From: Pseudomonadota bacterium
GTDB lineage: Bacteria; Pseudomonadota; Alphaproteobacteria; Rhodospirillales; Magnetospirillaceae
Direction: 5' to 3'
Assembly: GCA_023458315.1 (NCBI GenBank)
Contig: JAEXAH010000016.1
Location: forward strand, 1 to 64,000
Length of the DNA stretch: 64,000 nt
In this document: piece by piece, positions 16,196 to 25,573 of the stretch
Numbering within the stretch: position 1 is the first letter of the stretch
Layout of the letters: each line of letters starts with the position of its first letter
Notes under the pieces: generated by a model
Told to the model about the DNA's origin: nothing
What the model saw: only the letters and a program-made list of their open reading frames with translations
Database searches by the model: none
Program-made: the position numbers and the translations under genes

Positions 16196-18046
16196 ATGCG
16201 ACGCCGCGACCCATCCAACAACATCCGCACGCCCCAACGGGGCCCCCGCAACGACTGGAAGACCCTGGGCACCCTGGTGCCCTATCTGTGGCCGCCGGGC
16301 GAGGCCGGGCTGCGGGGGCGCGTGGTGGCGGCGCTGGCCTTTCTCGGCATCGCCAAGGCCATCAATGTCGGGGTGCCGCTGCTGTACAAGCAGGCGGTGG
16401 ACGCCCTGACCGCCGCGCCGGGCGCCACCCTGGTGGCGGTGCCGCTGGCGCTGTTGCTGGCCTATGGCTTCGCCCGCATCGCGGCGGGCACCTTCGCCGA
16501 ATTGCGCGACATGGCCTTCGCCAAGGTCGGCCAGCGCGCCATCCGCGCCGTCGGTCTTCAGGTGTTCCGCCATCTGCACGGCCTGGCCCTGCGCTTTCAC
16601 CTGGACCGCCAGACCGGCGGCGTCAGCCGCGCCATCGAACGCGGCACCAAGGGCATCGAGTTCCTGTTGAACTTCATGCTGTTCAACATCCTGCCGACCC
16701 TGCTGGAAATCGCCCTGGTGACGCTGGTGCTGGCCAAGCTGTATAGCCCGGCCTTCGCCCTGGTGACGTTCGTCACCATCGTGATCTACATCGCCTATAC
16801 CCTGTTCGTGACCGAGTGGCGGACCAAGTACCGCCGCACCATGAACGAAACCGATTCCGAGGCCAGCACCAAGGCCATCGATTCGCTGCTGAACTTCGAG
16901 ACAGTGAAGTATTTCGGCAACGAGGAACACGAGGCGGCGCGCTACGACAAGGCGCTGTGCCGCTATGAACAGGCGGCGGTGCAAAGCAAGGTGACGCTGT
17001 CGCTGCTGAACATCGGCCAGGGCGCCATCATCGCCATCGGCCTGACGGCGGTGATGATCATGGCGGCGCAAGGCGTCGCCGACGGCTCCATGACCGTGGG
17101 CGATTTCGTGCTGGTCAACGCCTATCTGGTGCAGTTGTACCTGCCGCTGAACTTCCTGGGCTTCGTCTACCGCGAGATCAAGCAGTCGCTGACCGACATG
17201 GAGGCCATGTTCACCCTGCTGGACGCCGATGCCGAGATCACCGACCGCCCCGGCGCGCCGCCCCTGGCGGTACGGGGCGGCGAGATCCGCTTCGAAGCCG
17301 TGGGCTTCGCCTATACCCCCGAGCGGCCGATCCTCAGGGGCGTGGACTTCACCGTGCCGGCCGGCCACCGCGTCGCCATCGTCGGCCCGTCCGGCGCGGG
17401 CAAAAGCACCATCTCGCGCCTGCTGTTCCGCTTTTACGACGCCAGTTCCGGCCGCGTCACCATCGACGGCCAGGACATCCGCGCCGTGACCCAGAAATCC
17501 CTGCGCGACAGCATCGGCATCGTCCCCCAGGACACCGTGCTGTTCAACGACACCATCCGCTACAACATCGCCTATGGCCGCCCCGGCGCCAGCCAGGAAG
17601 AGATCGAGCGGGCGGCGCGGCTGGCCCGCATCCACGATTTCGTGCAGACCCTGCCCGAAGGCTACGACACCAAGGTCGGCGAACGCGGCCTGAAACTGTC
17701 GGGCGGCGAGAAACAGCGCGTCGCCATCGCCCGCACCATCCTGAAGGCCCCGGCCATCCTGTTGTTCGACGAAGCCACCAGCGCGCTGGACACCGGCACG
17801 GAAAAGGAAATCCAGGCGTCCTTGCGCGAAGTGTCGCAGGACCGCACCACCCTGATCATCGCCCACCGCCTGTCCACCGTGGTGGATTGCGACGAGATCA
17901 TCGTGCTGGAACAGGGCCGCATCGCCGAACGCGGCCGCCACGCCGAGTTGCTGGAACGCGGCGGGCGCTATGCCGAGATGTGGGCGAAGCAGCAGGAGGC
18001 GGCGGCATTGCAGGAACGCCTGACGGCGGAACTGGCGGAAGCGTAG
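16196..18046 (+). CDS. ABC exporter, Atm1/HMT1-like half-transporter
   Basis: A 616-residue fused permease-ATPase. The membrane domain covers about 40-335, with TVKYFGNEEHE near 240, a hallmark of the Atm1/ABCB7 group. The ATPase has Walker A GPSGAGKST (about 396), signature LSGGEKQRVAIAR (about 500), Walker B ILLFDEATSALD (about 522) and the H-loop IIAHRLST (about 555). Relatives export glutathione-linked sulfur or metal conjugates and support Fe-S cluster or heavy-metal homeostasis. It would work as a homodimer in the inner membrane. It converges with the phosphoesterase-like gene, 4 bp between stops. Confidence 0.9.
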   Translation: MRRRDPSNNIRTPQRGPRNDWKTLGTLVPYLWPPGEAGLRGRVVAALAFLGIAKAINVGVPLLYKQAVDALTAAPGATLVAVPLALLLAYGFARIAAGTFAELRDMAFAKVGQRAIRAVGLQVFRHLHGLALRFHLDRQTGGVSRAIERGTKGIEFLLNFMLFNILPTLLEIALVTLVLAKLYSPAFALVTFVTIVIYIAYTLFVTEWRTKYRRTMNETDSEASTKAIDSLLNFETVKYFGNEEHEAARYDKALCRYEQAAVQSKVTLSLLNIGQGAIIAIGLTAVMIMAAQGVADGSMTVGDFVLVNAYLVQLYLPLNFLGFVYREIKQSLTDMEAMFTLLDADAEITDRPGAPPLAVRGGEIRFEAVGFAYTPERPILRGVDFTVPAGHRVAIVGPSGAGKSTISRLLFRFYDASSGRVTIDGQDIRAVTQKSLRDSIGIVPQDTVLFNDTIRYNIAYGRPGASQEEIERAARLARIHDFVQTLPEGYDTKVGERGLKLSGGEKQRVAIARTILKAPAILLFDEATSALDTGTEKEIQASLREVSQDRTTLIIAHRLSTVVDCDEIIVLEQGRIAERGRHAELLERGGRYAEMWAKQQEAAALQERLTAELAEA

Positions 18047-18050
18047 GGCG

Positions 18051-18851
18051 CTACGCTTCCAGCATCTGCACCATCTGGCCGTCGGCGCCGAAGCAGGCAC
18101 AGGTCAGGGTGCCGCCGAAACCGGCGCCGGAATCCAGGGTGGCGGAATAGGCCCCCACCCGCACGCCGCCGCGACGGCGGTCGGACCCGCGCACCACCAG
18201 CTTGAAATCGCCATAGGGCGCGTCCAGCAATTCGAACCCGGCCGAGCCCCACCAAAAGGCATCCATCTGCGCCGACAGCGGCCGGGTCGGGTCGATGCCC
18301 GCATGGACGAACAGCAGGGAATGGTCCTCGGTGAAGGCGGCGTGCTTCAGCACCCCCATCAGCGCGGTATGACCGTCGAAATTGCGCATGTTCTGCCGCA
18401 ACTGCCCGGTCCAGCGGGTCAGGGCCAGCACGCCCTCGCGCGCGGCCGACAGACCCTCGTCGATGCTGCCGCCATAGGCGGCGATGGTCGGGCCGATGCC
18501 GTGCTCGACCATCCATTTCAGCACTTCCGACGGATTGGGGGCGAATTGCAGTTGCAGCAGCTTCTGCCACATCTCTTCCTGGGCGCCGCGCAGGAAGACC
18601 ACGTCATCCACCTCGACATCGGGCAACGACAGGAAGCGGCGGCGGAACAGCAGCACCTCGTCGATGGTGTCGCGCACGTTCTCGCCATAGCCCAGGGTGT
18701 CGCCCAGATAGACGATCTGGTCGCCCGCGCGCGCGTCCTGCGCCAGACGGGCATGCAGGGCACGCAGACGCTCGACCTCGCCATGAATGGCGGCGATCGC
18801 CCAGATGCGCCCGGACCCGCGCAGAGTGGCGAAAACATTGGCTTCGGACAC
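18051..18851 (-). CDS. Degenerate serine/threonine phosphatase-like metallophosphoesterase
   Basis: A 266-residue protein that keeps the overall PPP-family layout but has lost metal ligands. The usual GDIHG is IAAIHGE, with the first Asp replaced by Ala. GDxVDRG is YLGDTLGYG. GNHE is FLRGAQEE, with Asn and His gone. FVHAG survives as LLFVHAGID. Hydrolysis by the normal two-metal mechanism is therefore doubtful; a binding or regulatory role, or a changed chemistry, is more likely. A C-terminal beta part ends in ADGQMVQMLEA. It lies between the ABC exporter and carD. Confidence 0.78.
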   Translation of the reverse strand: MSEANVFATLRGSGRIWAIAAIHGEVERLRALHARLAQDARAGDQIVYLGDTLGYGENVRDTIDEVLLFRRRFLSLPDVEVDDVVFLRGAQEEMWQKLLQLQFAPNPSEVLKWMVEHGIGPTIAAYGGSIDEGLSAAREGVLALTRWTGQLRQNMRNFDGHTALMGVLKHAAFTEDHSLLFVHAGIDPTRPLSAQMDAFWWGSAGFELLDAPYGDFKLVVRGSDRRRGGVRVGAYSATLDSGAGFGGTLTCACFGADGQMVQMLEA

Positions 18852-18970
18852 GGATATCCCCCGGTTGAGCGGCCATGGTCGCAGGACCGGCGGATTGCGT
18901 CAACGCTGCAAAGCAGCAAGGCGGCCCGGGGGCCGCCTTGCGCGTTCAATTCCCGACCGGGACAGCAGTC

Positions 18971-19465
18971 TCAGGCGGCATCCAGCAACTGCACCAGCTT
19001 GTCGCTGGCGGCGGCGGTGTCGATGCGCTCGACCGCGGCCAGTTCGGCGGCCAGGCGTTCCAGCGCCGCCTCGTAGATCTGGCGTTCGGAATAGGATTGG
19101 TCGGGCTGATTGGCGTTGCGGTGCAGGTCGCGCACCACTTCGGCGATGGACACGGGATCGCCGGAATTGATCTTGGCCTCGTATTCCTGGGCGCGGCGCG
19201 ACCACATGGTCCGCTTGACCTTGGCGCGGCCCTTCAGGGTGGACAGGGCGGTGTCCATCACCGAACGCGACGACAGCTTGCGCAGGCCGGATTTGGTGGC
19301 CTTGGCCACCGGCACGCGCAGGGTCATGCGGTCGCGGTCGAAGGTGATCACGAAAAGTTGCAGCTTCATGCCGCCGATTTCCTGGTTCTCGATGGAGACG
19401 ACCTGGCCAACGCCATGGGTCGGATACACCACGTAATCACCTTCGGCGAAAGAAACGCTCGACAT
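18971..19465 (-). CDS. carD: CarD-family transcription regulator
   Basis: A 164-residue RNA polymerase-binding regulator. The N-terminal CarD/TRCF-type domain shows FAEGDYVVYPTHGVGQV (residues 7-23), followed by a helical C-terminal part with KRTMWSRRAQEYEAKINSGD. CarD proteins bind the beta subunit and stabilise open promoter complexes, often at rRNA promoters. The ATG at 19465 has the Shine-Dalgarno sequence GAGGGAAG. A longer in-frame reading extends 61 codons upstream but looks non-coding. It is separated from fdxA by a strong terminator. Confidence 0.92.
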   Translation of the reverse strand: MSSVSFAEGDYVVYPTHGVGQVVSIENQEIGGMKLQLFVITFDRDRMTLRVPVAKATKSGLRKLSSRSVMDTALSTLKGRAKVKRTMWSRRAQEYEAKINSGDPVSIAEVVRDLHRNANQPDQSYSERQIYEAALERLAAELAAVERIDTAAASDKLVQLLDAA

Positions 19466-19671
19466 CTGATCACTTCCCTCGAAAGCCGCCGCGTGCACAG
19501 GGCCGGACGCCGGAAAACAGAAAGGCGCGCCGACCACGTCCACGACGGGCGGGGGTTTACTCGCATTACGATATTGGTCACTTGGGGGCGGCAAAGGGCC
19601 GTCCAGGCTGCCCGTCGGCAGAGTTCGACGGACTGGAACTTGTACCACGAAGCGGCCGTTAAGAACCAGCG

Positions 19672-19710
19672 AAAAAGCCCGCCCCCTCGAAAGAGGGAGC
19701 GGGCTTTCGC
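19672..19710 (-). terminator. Intrinsic terminator of fdxA
   Basis: Stem arms GCCCGCCCCCTC (19677-19688) and GAGGGAGCGGGC (19693-19704), with a short GAAA-like loop, pair almost perfectly. Reading on the minus strand the stem is followed by TTTTT, a classic Rho-independent terminator just after fdxA. On the plus strand only a short T run follows. Confidence 0.85.
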
Positions 19711-19734
19711 TAAGGTCTTGACCCTATTCGGGAA

Positions 19735-20067
<333 letters not shown>

Positions 20068-20109
20068 GATCCTCTCCAGCCTGCGGGGGCTTGTCCGGGC
20101 GGGGACGCC

Positions 20110-20559
20110 TCAGCCCTCGGAATCCATGCGCGCCAGGGCGCGCTTGCGCGCCGCTCCGGCGTCCTGATCGGACACATACACCAAACCGGCCAGCCGACGA
20201 AGCAGGTTCGCTTCGTAATCGTGCAACCGACCGTCGGCGTAGACCACTTCCCATAGCATTTCCAGCACTTCGACCCGCTGATCATGGTCAAGCGCGTTCT
20301 TGACGATGCGGGTCAGGCCCTCCAGCCCGGCGGCGCGGTCCTGAACCGTCTCGGCCTCGGCCAGCAAGGCGGCGGCCCGGGTGTCGTCAAGCTGGAAGCG
20401 GCGGCGCAGCAGGGCCAGCACCCGCGCCCGCTCGGCGGTGTCGAAGGTGCCGTCCAGGGTGGCGGCCTCGACCATCAGGGCGGCGACGGCGACGCGCAGG
20501 CGCGCCGCCTCGGAATCGTCCGGCCCCTGGCCCAGCAGCGTTTTCAGCAATCCCAACAT
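20110..20559 (-). CDS. TerB-family protein
   Basis: A 149-residue all-helical, acidic protein of the TerB superfamily, with the characteristic acidic metal-binding helices ATLDGTFDTAERARV and YADGRLHDYEANLL. TerB proteins bind divalent metals and are linked to membrane-associated stress responses, but single chromosomal copies like this have unknown roles. It precedes fdxA on the same strand with a 42-bp gap and follows the TerC-like gene, which ends 54 bp upstream of its start region in the opposite reading of the operon. Confidence 0.8.
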   Translation of the reverse strand: MLGLLKTLLGQGPDDSEAARLRVAVAALMVEAATLDGTFDTAERARVLALLRRRFQLDDTRAAALLAEAETVQDRAAGLEGLTRIVKNALDHDQRVEVLEMLWEVVYADGRLHDYEANLLRRLAGLVYVSDQDAGAARKRALARMDSEG

Positions 20560-20613
20560 GGAATGCTCGATACCACGCCGCCGGGCCGTTTCACAACCCC
20601 GTGAAGACTGGGG

Positions 20614-21363
20614 TTACAGGCTGTTGCGCAGCCGCACCGCCTTGGAGCGGCGCTTGACCGCCAGGTTCAGGCCCTCGACCAGCACCGAGAAGCCCATGGC
20701 GAAGTACAGGTAGCCCTTGGGAATGTGCACGCCCATGCCCTCGGCCACCAGGCTCATGCCCACCAGCAACAGGAAGGACAGGGCCAGCATCTTGACCGTG
20801 GGGTGCCGCGACACGAACTCGGCCAGCGGCCCCGAGGCGATCAGCATCACCACCATGGCCACCACCACGGCGGCAACCATCACCCACAACTGGCTGGCCA
20901 TGCCGACGGCGGTGATCACCGAATCCAGCGAGAACACGATGTCCAGGATGCCGATCTGCACGATGGTCGCCAGGAACCCGGCCTTGGCCGCCTTGGCGAT
21001 TCCGCCTTCCTGGCCGCCCTCGTCCTCGTCGCCTTCCAGCGAGGCGTGGATTTCGTGGGTGGCCTTGGCCAGCAGGAACACACCGCCGCCGATCAGGATG
21101 ATGTCGCGCCACGACACCGGATGGCCGAACACGGTGAAGACCGGTTCCACCAGACCGGCGATCCAGGCCAGCGACGCCAGCAGCATCAGGCGGGTGAGCA
21201 GGGCGAAGGCCAGGCCCAGCTTGCGGGCCAGCGGCCGCTGTTCCTCGGGCAGTCGGTCGGCCAGGATGGCCAGGAACACCAGATTGTCCACGCCCAACAC
21301 GATTTCCAGCGCCGACAGCGTCAGCAGGCTGATCCAGATTTGCGGATCGGAAAGCCACTCCAT
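20614..21363 (-). CDS. TerC-family membrane protein
   Basis: A 249-residue inner-membrane protein with about seven helices. The family blocks SALEIVLGVDNLVFL at the N-terminus and DIVFSLDSVITAVG in the middle carry the conserved Asp residues within membrane segments. TerC/Alx/YoaE-type proteins move or sense metal ions such as Mn(II), often at the site of protein export. An acidic Glu/Asp/Gly loop (GDEDEGGQEGG) lies at about 114-124. The gene is on the same strand as the TerB-like gene, 54 bp upstream of it. Tellurite resistance is not implied. Confidence 0.87.
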   Translation of the reverse strand: MEWLSDPQIWISLLTLSALEIVLGVDNLVFLAILADRLPEEQRPLARKLGLAFALLTRLMLLASLAWIAGLVEPVFTVFGHPVSWRDIILIGGGVFLLAKATHEIHASLEGDEDEGGQEGGIAKAAKAGFLATIVQIGILDIVFSLDSVITAVGMASQLWVMVAAVVVAMVVMLIASGPLAEFVSRHPTVKMLALSFLLLVGMSLVAEGMGVHIPKGYLYFAMGFSVLVEGLNLAVKRRSKAVRLRNSL

Positions 21364-21439
21364 GGGGCACACGTCCTTGGTTTAAAAAACAGTGACGGGC
21401 AGTGTAGGGACTTTTCCGGACTTTTCCAGAGGTGCCCGG

Positions 21440-22486
21440 TTAAAAAGCCGCGACGTCCCCGCCCGAGGCATGGCGCGGGAAGACGATGGTGAAGCGGGTG
21501 CCGCGCCCGGCCTCGCTGTCCACCGACAATTGCCCTTCCAGCGGCCCCGTCACCAGATTGTAGACGATGTGCAGGCCCAACCCGGTGCCGCCCGCCCCGC
21601 GTCGGGTGGTGAAGAACGGGTCGAAGATGCGGGTGCGGTGTTCCTCGGCGATGCCGCGGCCGTCATCGGCATAGACCAGACGCACCAGTTCGGGCGACGG
21701 CTGATCGACGACGATGGTCAGGCGGCCGCTTTGCCCTTCGTCATAGCCGTGCACGATGGAATTCATGACGAAATTGGTCAGCACCTGGCTGAGCGCGCCG
21801 GGATAGCCCTCGACCATCAGGCCGGGCGGACAGTCGATATCCACCCGGTGTCCGGCCTGACGGATGCGCGGCTTCAGCGAGGCCAGGGTTTCGCCGATAT
21901 AGGATGCCAGTTCGAACCGCCGCCGCTCGGCCGAGGTGCGGTCCACCGCCACCTGCTTGAAGCTGCGGATCAGCGCCGCCGCCCGTTCGCAATTGCCCAG
22001 GATCAGTTGGGTGGTGTCGGCGGCGGTTTCCATGTACCGCTCGAAATCCTCGACACCGATGTCGTCGGCCTCGAACAGCTTGCGCATGTGGGTGGTCGCG
22101 TCGGCCAGATGCGAGGCACAGGACAGGGCGATGCCGACCGGGGTGTTGATCTCGTGCGCGACGCCGCCCACCAGCGCGCCCAGCGACGCCAGCTTCTCTG
22201 CCTGGACCAGGGTTTCCTGGGCCTGACGCAGCTTGGCCAGGGCCTCCTCGGCCTCGGCGCGGCGGCGGGCCAGTTCCTGGTTCAGCGAAGCCAATTGGTG
22301 TTGCAGGCGGTCCGAGCCCTTGACCAGCCGCCGCTGTTCGCGCACCGACCGGCGATAGGCGTCGGCCAGCGCCTCGACCCCGGCGCGCAGTTCGGGATCG
22401 GACCCGGACAGCCGTTCGCGCAGCGTCTCCGCCTCGGCCAGCACCCGCTCCTCGGCGTCGAACAGGTTGAACGACTTGTCCGACAC
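21440..22486 (-). CDS. Soluble histidine kinase, last gene of the signalling operon
   Basis: A 348-residue kinase without membrane segments or a recognisable sensor domain. Residues about 1-100 form a long coiled coil rich in Glu, Arg and Leu. The phospho-acceptor His is at 111 in GGVAHEINTPVG. The HATPase has the N-box NFVMNSIVHG, DDGRGI, FFTTRRGAGGTGLGL. It starts 6 bp after the stop of the SiaC-like gene, so it is translated with it. With no sensor of its own, input from the SiaB/SiaC pair is a reasonable inference. The cognate receiver may be the response regulator at 25573. Confidence 0.87.
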   Translation of the reverse strand: MSDKSFNLFDAEERVLAEAETLRERLSGSDPELRAGVEALADAYRRSVREQRRLVKGSDRLQHQLASLNQELARRRAEAEEALAKLRQAQETLVQAEKLASLGALVGGVAHEINTPVGIALSCASHLADATTHMRKLFEADDIGVEDFERYMETAADTTQLILGNCERAAALIRSFKQVAVDRTSAERRRFELASYIGETLASLKPRIRQAGHRVDIDCPPGLMVEGYPGALSQVLTNFVMNSIVHGYDEGQSGRLTIVVDQPSPELVRLVYADDGRGIAEEHRTRIFDPFFTTRRGAGGTGLGLHIVYNLVTGPLEGQLSVDSEAGRGTRFTIVFPRHASGGDVAAF

Positions 22487-22492
22487 CGGCCG

Positions 22493-22879
22493 CTAGCCTT
22501 CGGTCGCCACCAGATTGAAGGTGACGTGCTCCAGATCCTCCGAGAAATCCTCGCCGAATTCCTGCATGGTTTCGTCGTCGGCGGCGTAGTACCAGTTGAT
22601 CTCGACGCCGACGCCGCCCTGGGCGGCACGTTCCAGCAACTGGAACATGTTCATCAGCGCCTTGGCGCTGGAGCTGTTGAAATAGATCAGGTTGAAGTCG
22701 AAGCGGATCTGGCGCCCCGCCGCGTCGGCCAGGAACTGTTCCAGCGCGGCGAAGATGGGGCCGAACACGGCCGAGGCGTCCTCGGGATAAGACTCGCCCT
22801 TCAGCGACAGACGGCCGGCGGCGAAGTCGAATTCCACCTCGGGCGAACGCTCGGTGGCGGCGATCATCAGGTTTTCCAT
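22493..22879 (-). CDS. siaC: SiaC-like (DUF1987) regulatory phosphoprotein
   Basis: A 128-residue protein of the DUF1987/SiaC family: SPEVEFDFAAGRLSLKGESYPED, then FNLIYFNSSSAKAL, where a Ser/Thr in this block is the phosphorylation site in Pseudomonas SiaC. In Pseudomonas SiaC is phosphorylated by the kinase SiaB, dephosphorylated by the PP2C phosphatase SiaA, and switches the diguanylate cyclase SiaD. Here the SiaB-like gene is 8 bp upstream, but neither a phosphatase nor a diguanylate cyclase is adjacent. The next gene is a histidine kinase, so the output probably differs. Confidence 0.85.
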   Translation of the reverse strand: MENLMIAATERSPEVEFDFAAGRLSLKGESYPEDASAVFGPIFAALEQFLADAAGRQIRFDFNLIYFNSSSAKALMNMFQLLERAAQGGVGVEINWYYAADDETMQEFGEDFSEDLEHVTFNLVATEG

Positions 22880-22887
22880 GATCCCCC

Positions 22888-23457
22888 TCAGATGGAAACT
22901 TTAAGACAGAAGAAGAACTTGTCGTCCTCGATCCGTTCGAAATCGAACTGGATCGGCTCGCTGGCCCGCCGGGCGATCTCGATCAGCCCGATGGTGGCGC
23001 CACGGCTCTTCTCGTCCGGAGCTTCCCGCAATTGCTCTTTGTAGTAAGCCTTGATCTCGTCCTTGTCCATTCTTTGGAGAGTTTCCAGGCGCTGTTTCAG
23101 CCGGGGAACATCCTCTTCCAGGATGGTGTTGGCGCAGACGATGAAGAAGCGGCCGTTCTCGGTGCCGATCGTCACCATCCCCGAGGACAGTTCCACCGAC
23201 TTGCCGAAATTGCCCAGCACCTTTTCCGCCGAATAGCGGATGATGTTCTGCGCCTGTTCGATGAACACCGAGAACACCTTCTTGATGGTGGTCACGTCGG
23301 TGTCGTCCAGCGTCATCTTCTGACGCAGGGTGTCGCCCAGGGAATACAGGATGCCCTCGGACAGATAGCCCGAGAACGAGAACAGGATGCCGCGTTCGTC
23401 CAACATGCCCTTGAACGCGCGGTAATGCGGCGCCAGCCGCTCGGCAGGGATCGTCAC
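22888..23457 (-). CDS. siaB: SiaB-family protein kinase
   Basis: A 189-residue protein of the SiaB (DUF6272) type, with a GHKL-like ATPase fold. Recognisable blocks are FSFSGYLSEGILYSLGDTLR at the N-terminus, FIEQAQNIIRYS with the N-box-like Asn, and GATIGLIEIARRAS. The GTG at 23457 has a strong AAGGAAGG Shine-Dalgarno sequence 7 bases upstream and is preferred over the GTG 13 codons earlier. In Pseudomonas this kinase phosphorylates SiaC. It lies 55 bp after the periplasmic binding protein gene and 8 bp before siaC. Confidence 0.82.
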   Translation of the reverse strand: MTIPAERLAPHYRAFKGMLDERGILFSFSGYLSEGILYSLGDTLRQKMTLDDTDVTTIKKVFSVFIEQAQNIIRYSAEKVLGNFGKSVELSSGMVTIGTENGRFFIVCANTILEEDVPRLKQRLETLQRMDKDEIKAYYKEQLREAPDEKSRGATIGLIEIARRASEPIQFDFERIEDDKFFFCLKVSI

Positions 23458-23512
23458 GACAGACCTTCCTTGCAACAGGATGCCATGGTCATACACGGCG
23501 GAATGAACCGGT

Positions 23513-24265
23513 TCAACCGCCGCCCTCCAATTTCAGATGGGACGAATAACGTTCGACGATGCGGCCATAGCCGCCGGATTCGCGCAGCTTGCGCAGGCCG
23601 CGATTGAAACTGTCGCGCAGGGCGGCGTCGCGGAACGCCACGCTGTATTCGGTGGGCGGAAAGATCGGGTGCACGCGCAACGCCTGGGTGGCGTCGATGC
23701 GGCCTGCCACCTCGGGATCACGGGCGAACCAGCCGAAAATAAAACGGTCCGACACCACCGCATCCACCCGGCCCAGATACAGCAGCAGCGGCTGCATGGC
23801 CTGGCGCGCTTCCTCGCGGTAAGTGGGGTTGCTTGCGGCCATGGCGCGGAATTCCGGCCCCAGGTAATGGGTGGCGTTCTGGAAAGCCAGAACCGACTTG
23901 CCCGCCAGATCGGACGGTCGCGTCACCGTCAGATCGCGCGACGCCAGGGTCAGAACCGCGTTGCGATAGGTGACGTGACTGTCGGAATAGAACGCCTTGA
24001 CCCCGGAATCGGGGCGCATGGTCATGGCGGCGTCCACCAGCCCGCCGTCCATTTCCTTCAGCACGCGGACGAAAGCCATGAACTTGGGCTTGACGCTGTG
24101 CCCCTCCAGCGCCAGGGCCTCGCGCACGATGTCGTATTCCAGGCCGCGCCAATCCTCGACCATCACATAGGGCGGCAGGTCGCGGCCCACCGCCAGCACC
24201 AGTTCGGCGGCGCGGGCGGCCAGCGGCAGGCACAGCAGCAACAGGGCGAGCAGGACACGCGGCAT
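23513..24265 (-). CDS. Periplasmic solute-binding protein, family 3
   Basis: A 250-residue exported protein. The signal peptide (MPRVLLALLLLCLPLAARAA) is followed by the two-lobed solute-binding fold typical of polar amino-acid ABC transporters: LPPYVMVEDWRGLEYDIV, DAAMTMRPDSG, LAGKSVLAFQNATHY and VDAVVSDR. No permease or ATPase gene is nearby. It lies 3 bp after the receiver-kinase gene and before siaB, so it more likely acts as a ligand detector for the signalling operon than as part of a transporter. The ligand is unknown. Confidence 0.83.
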   Translation of the reverse strand: MPRVLLALLLLCLPLAARAAELVLAVGRDLPPYVMVEDWRGLEYDIVREALALEGHSVKPKFMAFVRVLKEMDGGLVDAAMTMRPDSGVKAFYSDSHVTYRNAVLTLASRDLTVTRPSDLAGKSVLAFQNATHYLGPEFRAMAASNPTYREEARQAMQPLLLYLGRVDAVVSDRFIFGWFARDPEVAGRIDATQALRVHPIFPPTEYSVAFRDAALRDSFNRGLRKLRESGGYGRIVERYSSHLKLEGGG

Positions 24266-24268
24266 GGC

Positions 24269-25573
24269 CTAGTCCCTTTCCCGTGGGGCGGCGCGCAGCC
24301 GTACCGAGAAGATGGAGCCGCGCCCGACCCGGCTGTCCACGGCGATGGTGCCGCCATGCATCTCGACGATCTGGCGGACCATGTGCAGGCCGATGCCCGA
24401 GCCCGCGAATTTGTGGGCGTTGGCGGCGCGGAAGAAACGTTCGAAGATGCGCGGCAGATCCTCGGCCGGGATGCCGATACCGTGGTCGCGCACCTGCACC
24501 AGAATGCCGTCATGTTCGGGCCGGGCCGAGATTTCCACCGCGCCCTCGGAATATTTCAGGGCGTTGCCCACCAGATTGTTGAACACCAGCCCCAGCAGGC
24601 CGCCATCGCCCCATACCGGCGGCAGCCGTTCCAGCGCCAGGGTCAGCTCGCGCCCCGGCGAGGCGGTGCGGTGGTGGTCCATGGCGGCATCCAGGATCGG
24701 CATCAGATCCAACGCCTTTTCCTGCATGACGATGCGGCCGGATTCCAGTTGCTCGTCGGCCAGGCAGGTGGCGATCAGGTCCACCAGGCGCTGCACCGCG
24801 CCGCGGATGGTTTCCAGGCGCGGCAACATGGTGGTGTCGGCTTTTTCCGCCCGCATCATCAGCATCTGCGCCGCCGAATCGACGATGGCCAGCGGCGTGC
24901 GGAATTCGTGGCTGACCATGGACAGGAACTGGCGCAATTGCTGTTTGGCCTCGGTTTCGCGGGTCAGCGCCAGTTCGGCGCGGTCGCGGGCCAGGGCCAG
25001 AGCCTCGCTTTTTTCCTCGAGCTGGGCGGTGCGTTCGACCACCTTGCTTTCCAGCGAGGCGTTCAGCGCCCCCATCTCGGCATTCAGCCGGGCGATGGTG
25101 GCGATGTCGCGCCACGACCGCACCGCGCCCACCAGGGCGGTGAACAGCTTCTGCGCCGTCAGCTCTGCCTTGGATTTGTAATCGTTGATGTCATAGGCCA
25201 GCACCACGTCGCGTTCCGGCGCCTCGCCGGGCTGGCCGGTGCGCAGGATGATGCGCACATGGGTGTTGCCCAATTCGTCGCGGATGTGGCGCACCAGCCG
25301 CAGACCGGCATCGGGGCTTTCCATCACCACGTCCAGCAGCACCACCGGAATGTCGGGCTGGGCGGCCAGGATGCGCCCGGCCTCGGCGGCGCTGGCCGCC
25401 GATACCATGTCGAAGCCACGGCCATCGAAGCTGAAATCGCGCAGCAGCACCCGGGTCATGGCGTGGACCTGATCGTCGTCGTCCACCACCAGCACCCGCC
25501 ACGGCGCGGAATCCATCGCGGCGGCGGGGGCGGCGCCGCGAACCTTGAGCGAGAGTTTGCCCTCGCGCGCCAT
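24269..25573 (-). CDS. Receiver-histidine kinase hybrid
   Basis: A 434-residue cytoplasmic protein. An N-terminal receiver (about 20-140) has VVDDDDQVHAM, the phospho-accepting Asp in VVLLDVVMES and the Lys in DINDYKSKAELT. A coiled coil with a GALNASLESKVVERTAQLEE patch leads to the phospho-acceptor His at about 222 (SMVSHEFRTPLA). The HATPase has NNLVGNALKYS, DHGIGI and GSGIGLHMV. No membrane helix is seen. The ATG at 25573 overlaps the stop of the response regulator gene (ATGA). The next gene, a periplasmic binding protein, starts 3 bp after its stop. Confidence 0.88.
   Translation of the reverse strand: MAREGKLSLKVRGAAPAAAMDSAPWRVLVVDDDDQVHAMTRVLLRDFSFDGRGFDMVSAASAAEAGRILAAQPDIPVVLLDVVMESPDAGLRLVRHIRDELGNTHVRIILRTGQPGEAPERDVVLAYDINDYKSKAELTAQKLFTALVGAVRSWRDIATIARLNAEMGALNASLESKVVERTAQLEEKSEALALARDRAELALTRETEAKQQLRQFLSMVSHEFRTPLAIVDSAAQMLMMRAEKADTTMLPRLETIRGAVQRLVDLIATCLADEQLESGRIVMQEKALDLMPILDAAMDHHRTASPGRELTLALERLPPVWGDGGLLGLVFNNLVGNALKYSEGAVEISARPEHDGILVQVRDHGIGIPAEDLPRIFERFFRAANAHKFAGSGIGLHMVRQIVEMHGGTIAVDSRVGRGSIFSVRLRAAPRERD

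Noticed and set aside
20110..21363. Tellurite-resistance operon from adjacent TerB-like and TerC-like genes
   Set aside because: Only the two broad-family genes are present, without terA, terD, terE or terZ. Chromosomal TerB and TerC proteins usually have other roles.
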